Assembly: GCF_000938305.1 (NCBI RefSeq)
Contig: NZ_JYMT01000002.1
Span: 22,002 to 86,001, forward strand
Direction: 5' to 3'
Source: Bradyrhizobium sp. LTSP885
GTDB lineage: Bacteria; Pseudomonadota; Alphaproteobacteria; Rhizobiales; Xanthobacteraceae
DNA: 64,000 bases
Shown: positions 62,486 through 64,000 of the stretch, one piece after another
Layout: each line of letters opens with the position of its first letter
Position numbering within the stretch: the stretch's first letter is position 1
Translations under genes and position numbers: made by a program
Notes under the pieces: model-generated
Database searches by the model: none
What the model was told of the DNA's origin: nothing
The model's input: only the letters and a program-made list of their open reading frames with translations

Positions 62486-64000
62486 ATGCCAGACGCAGCA
62501 GTCGCAGCACGCGCTTCGGACTCAACGCGCAGCGGAACCGCACAACAGGTCGACGTCGCGGTCGTCGGCGCCGGTTTTGCCGGGCTCTATCTGCTGCATC
62601 GGCTACGCAAGGCCGGCTTCTCGGCGGTCGTGCTCGAGGAAGGCGGCGACGTCGGCGGCACCTGGTACTGGAACCGGTATCCCGGTGCGCGCTGCGACAT
62701 CCAGACCATCGACTACAGCTATACGTTCGATCCGGAACTCGACACGGCCTGGACCTGGTCGGAGAAATACGCGACCCAGCCGGAAATCCTGCGCTATCTC
62801 GGCTTCGTCGCCGACCGCTACGATCTCCGCCGCGACATCCGCTTCGGCACCAGGGTGACGCAGGCAACATGGGATGATTCCAGCGAGCGCTGGCAGATTG
62901 CGACCAGCCATGGCGCCCCAGTCTCGTGCCGCGACTACATCATGGCGACCGGTTGCCTGTCGTCGCCGAAACCGCCGGAGATCGACGGCGTCAAGGATTT
63001 CAAGGGCCAGATCTATTTCACCGGCCGTTGGCCGCATGACGGCGTCGATCTCAAGGGCAAGCGCGTGGCCGTGATCGGCACCGGATCGTCGGGCATCCAG
63101 TCGATCCCGCTGATCGCAGAGCAGGCCGCGCAGCTTACCGTGTTCCAGCGCACGCCGAACTTCGCGCTGCCCGCGGGCAACGGGCCGGCGCCGGACGATC
63201 GCAAGGGCTTCTTCGAGACCGATCGCGCCGCCTATCGCGAGCAGGCGCGCTGGTCGATGGCCGGCGTGCCGTATCCGCAGCAGATGGATGTGAGCTGGCA
63301 GTTAAGCGACGCCGAGCGCCGCGCGCGCTTCGAGAAGGCGTGGGCGGCCGGCGACCTCGTCCACATCCTGACGCAACTCTGGGCCGACCAGGGCGTCGAT
63401 GTTGACGGCAACAGGCTGGTCGGAGAGCTGATCCGCGAGAAGATCCGCAGTGCCGTGAAGGACCCGGAGATCGCAGCAGCGCTGAGCCCGCACGACCATC
63501 CGTTCGGCGCCAAGCGTCCCTGCCTCGATACCAATTACTACGCGACCTACAACCGTCCCAACGTCACGCTGGTCAATCTGCGGCAGGAGCCGATCAAGGC
63601 GATCACGTCTGGCGGCATCACCACCGACAAGCGTAGCGTCGATGTGGACGTCATCGTGTTCGCGACCGGCTTCGACGCGATGACCGGCGCGATCATGGCG
63701 GTGCATCCGATTTCGGGCCGCGGCGGAAAGTCGCTGTCCGATGTCTGGGCGCACGGGCCGCAGAGCTATCTCGGCCTCACCGTTTCAGGCTTCCCGAATC
63801 TGTTCATGATCACCGGTCCCGGCAGCCCGTCGGTGCTGTCGAACATGGCGGTCTCGATCGAGCAGCATGTCGATTGGGTGGTCGATCGCCTGGCTGAGGT
63901 GCGCAACGCCGGCTTCACCACCATGGAAGCGACCGAGGCGGCGCAGGCCGGCTGGGAGCGGCACATGGCCGACTGCGCGACGCTGACGCTGCATCGGCTC
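62486..64000 (+). CDS. Baeyer-Villiger-type flavin monooxygenase (partial, runs off right edge)
   Basis: The frame starts at the ATG at 62486 (GGGAGGAT seven bases before) and stays open for 505 codons to the edge. The FAD motif GAGFAG is at 28-33 and the NADPH motif GTGSSG near 198-203. The Baeyer-Villiger fingerprint reads FKGQIYFTGRWP at 172-183, with Phe178 where the histidine is usual. It is a second enzyme of the same class as that at 8958 but only distantly similar. A palindromic operator-like site lies upstream and the degenerate SDR gene precedes it. Confidence 0.9.
   Translation, partial: MPDAAVAARASDSTRSGTAQQVDVAVVGAGFAGLYLLHRLRKAGFSAVVLEEGGDVGGTWYWNRYPGARCDIQTIDYSYTFDPELDTAWTWSEKYATQPEILRYLGFVADRYDLRRDIRFGTRVTQATWDDSSERWQIATSHGAPVSCRDYIMATGCLSSPKPPEIDGVKDFKGQIYFTGRWPHDGVDLKGKRVAVIGTGSSGIQSIPLIAEQAAQLTVFQRTPNFALPAGNGPAPDDRKGFFETDRAAYREQARWSMAGVPYPQQMDVSWQLSDAERRARFEKAWAAGDLVHILTQLWADQGVDVDGNRLVGELIREKIRSAVKDPEIAAALSPHDHPFGAKRPCLDTNYYATYNRPNVTLVNLRQEPIKAITSGGITTDKRSVDVDVIVFATGFDAMTGAIMAVHPISGRGGKSLSDVWAHGPQSYLGLTVSGFPNLFMITGPGSPSVLSNMAVSIEQHVDWVVDRLAEVRNAGFTTMEATEAAQAGWERHMADCATLTLHRL

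Overview
The window reads as chromosomal DNA of a high-GC alphaproteobacterium, most likely Bradyrhizobium or a close Nitrobacteraceae relative. This is an inference from the protein families (PmtA-type phosphatidylethanolamine methyltransferase, DUF2277, DUF4403, extensin-like and YkuD envelope proteins, a thiOSGEC operon behind a TPP riboswitch) and from many intergenic palindromic repeats of a kind I associate with these genomes. No rRNA, tRNA, CRISPR array, integrase or transposase was found.

Layout. 0-8.6 kb: a truncated secreted alpha/beta hydrolase, an NTF2-like protein facing an ArsR-type regulator, small DUF proteins, a cytosolic collagen-like protein, a Fis-type regulator, an SDR, a J-domain protein, two paralogous secreted proteins, RidA and a Mug-type DNA glycosylase. 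9-10.6 kb: a flavin monooxygenase. 10.7-12.7 kb: an AT-richer island holding one NACHT NTPase, a probable anti-phage gene. 12.8-18 kb: thiC, thiE, thiG, thiS and thiO on the minus strand with a TPP riboswitch at the promoter end and palindromic repeats inserted between genes. 18-24 kb: a lytic transglycosylase, an OmpR-type two-component system, two PRC-barrel proteins and several very small proteins. 24-30 kb: a di-heme peroxidase facing a PF04185 phosphoesterase, a cyclase-like/SRPBCC protein and a GlpQ-like phosphodiesterase. 30-38.7 kb: a GH38 alpha-mannosidase, a tautomerase, a branched-chain amino-acid-type binding protein, a DUF4403 protein, an L,D-transpeptidase and a TauE/SafE exporter. 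38.8-46.5 kb: an orphan TAXI protein and then a membrane-lipid neighbourhood (glycosyltransferase, pmtA, a membrane protein, a class III aminotransferase, psd) and a Nudix hydrolase. 46.5-53.5 kb: a FecR-domain protein, envelope proteins and an oph-pvadh-like operon (oxidised polyvinyl alcohol hydrolase plus quinohaemoprotein dehydrogenase) beside a membrane-anchored AraC regulator. 53.7-58.2 kb: divergent DUF2147 paralogues, an extensin-like lipoprotein and a receiver protein. 58.2-61.2 kb: a marR, binding protein and frameshifted O-methyltransferase unit bracketed by the receiver gene and a second, partial copy of its 3-prime end. 61.3-64 kb: a degenerate SDR and a second Baeyer-Villiger-type monooxygenase cut by the window edge.

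How genes work together. The thi genes make the thiazole and pyrimidine halves of thiamine under riboswitch control. The pmtA and psd genes sit on the phosphatidylserine to phosphatidylethanolamine to phosphatidylcholine route. The oph-pvadh pair matches the enzymology of polyvinyl alcohol breakdown (oxidation, then hydrolysis of the beta-diketone), although the real substrate here is unknown. The strongest candidates for unusual biology are the lone NACHT gene, the oph-pvadh operon, the lipid cluster with overlapping divergent start codons, and the bracketed marR unit. All calls come from reading translated sequence by eye; no database search was possible.
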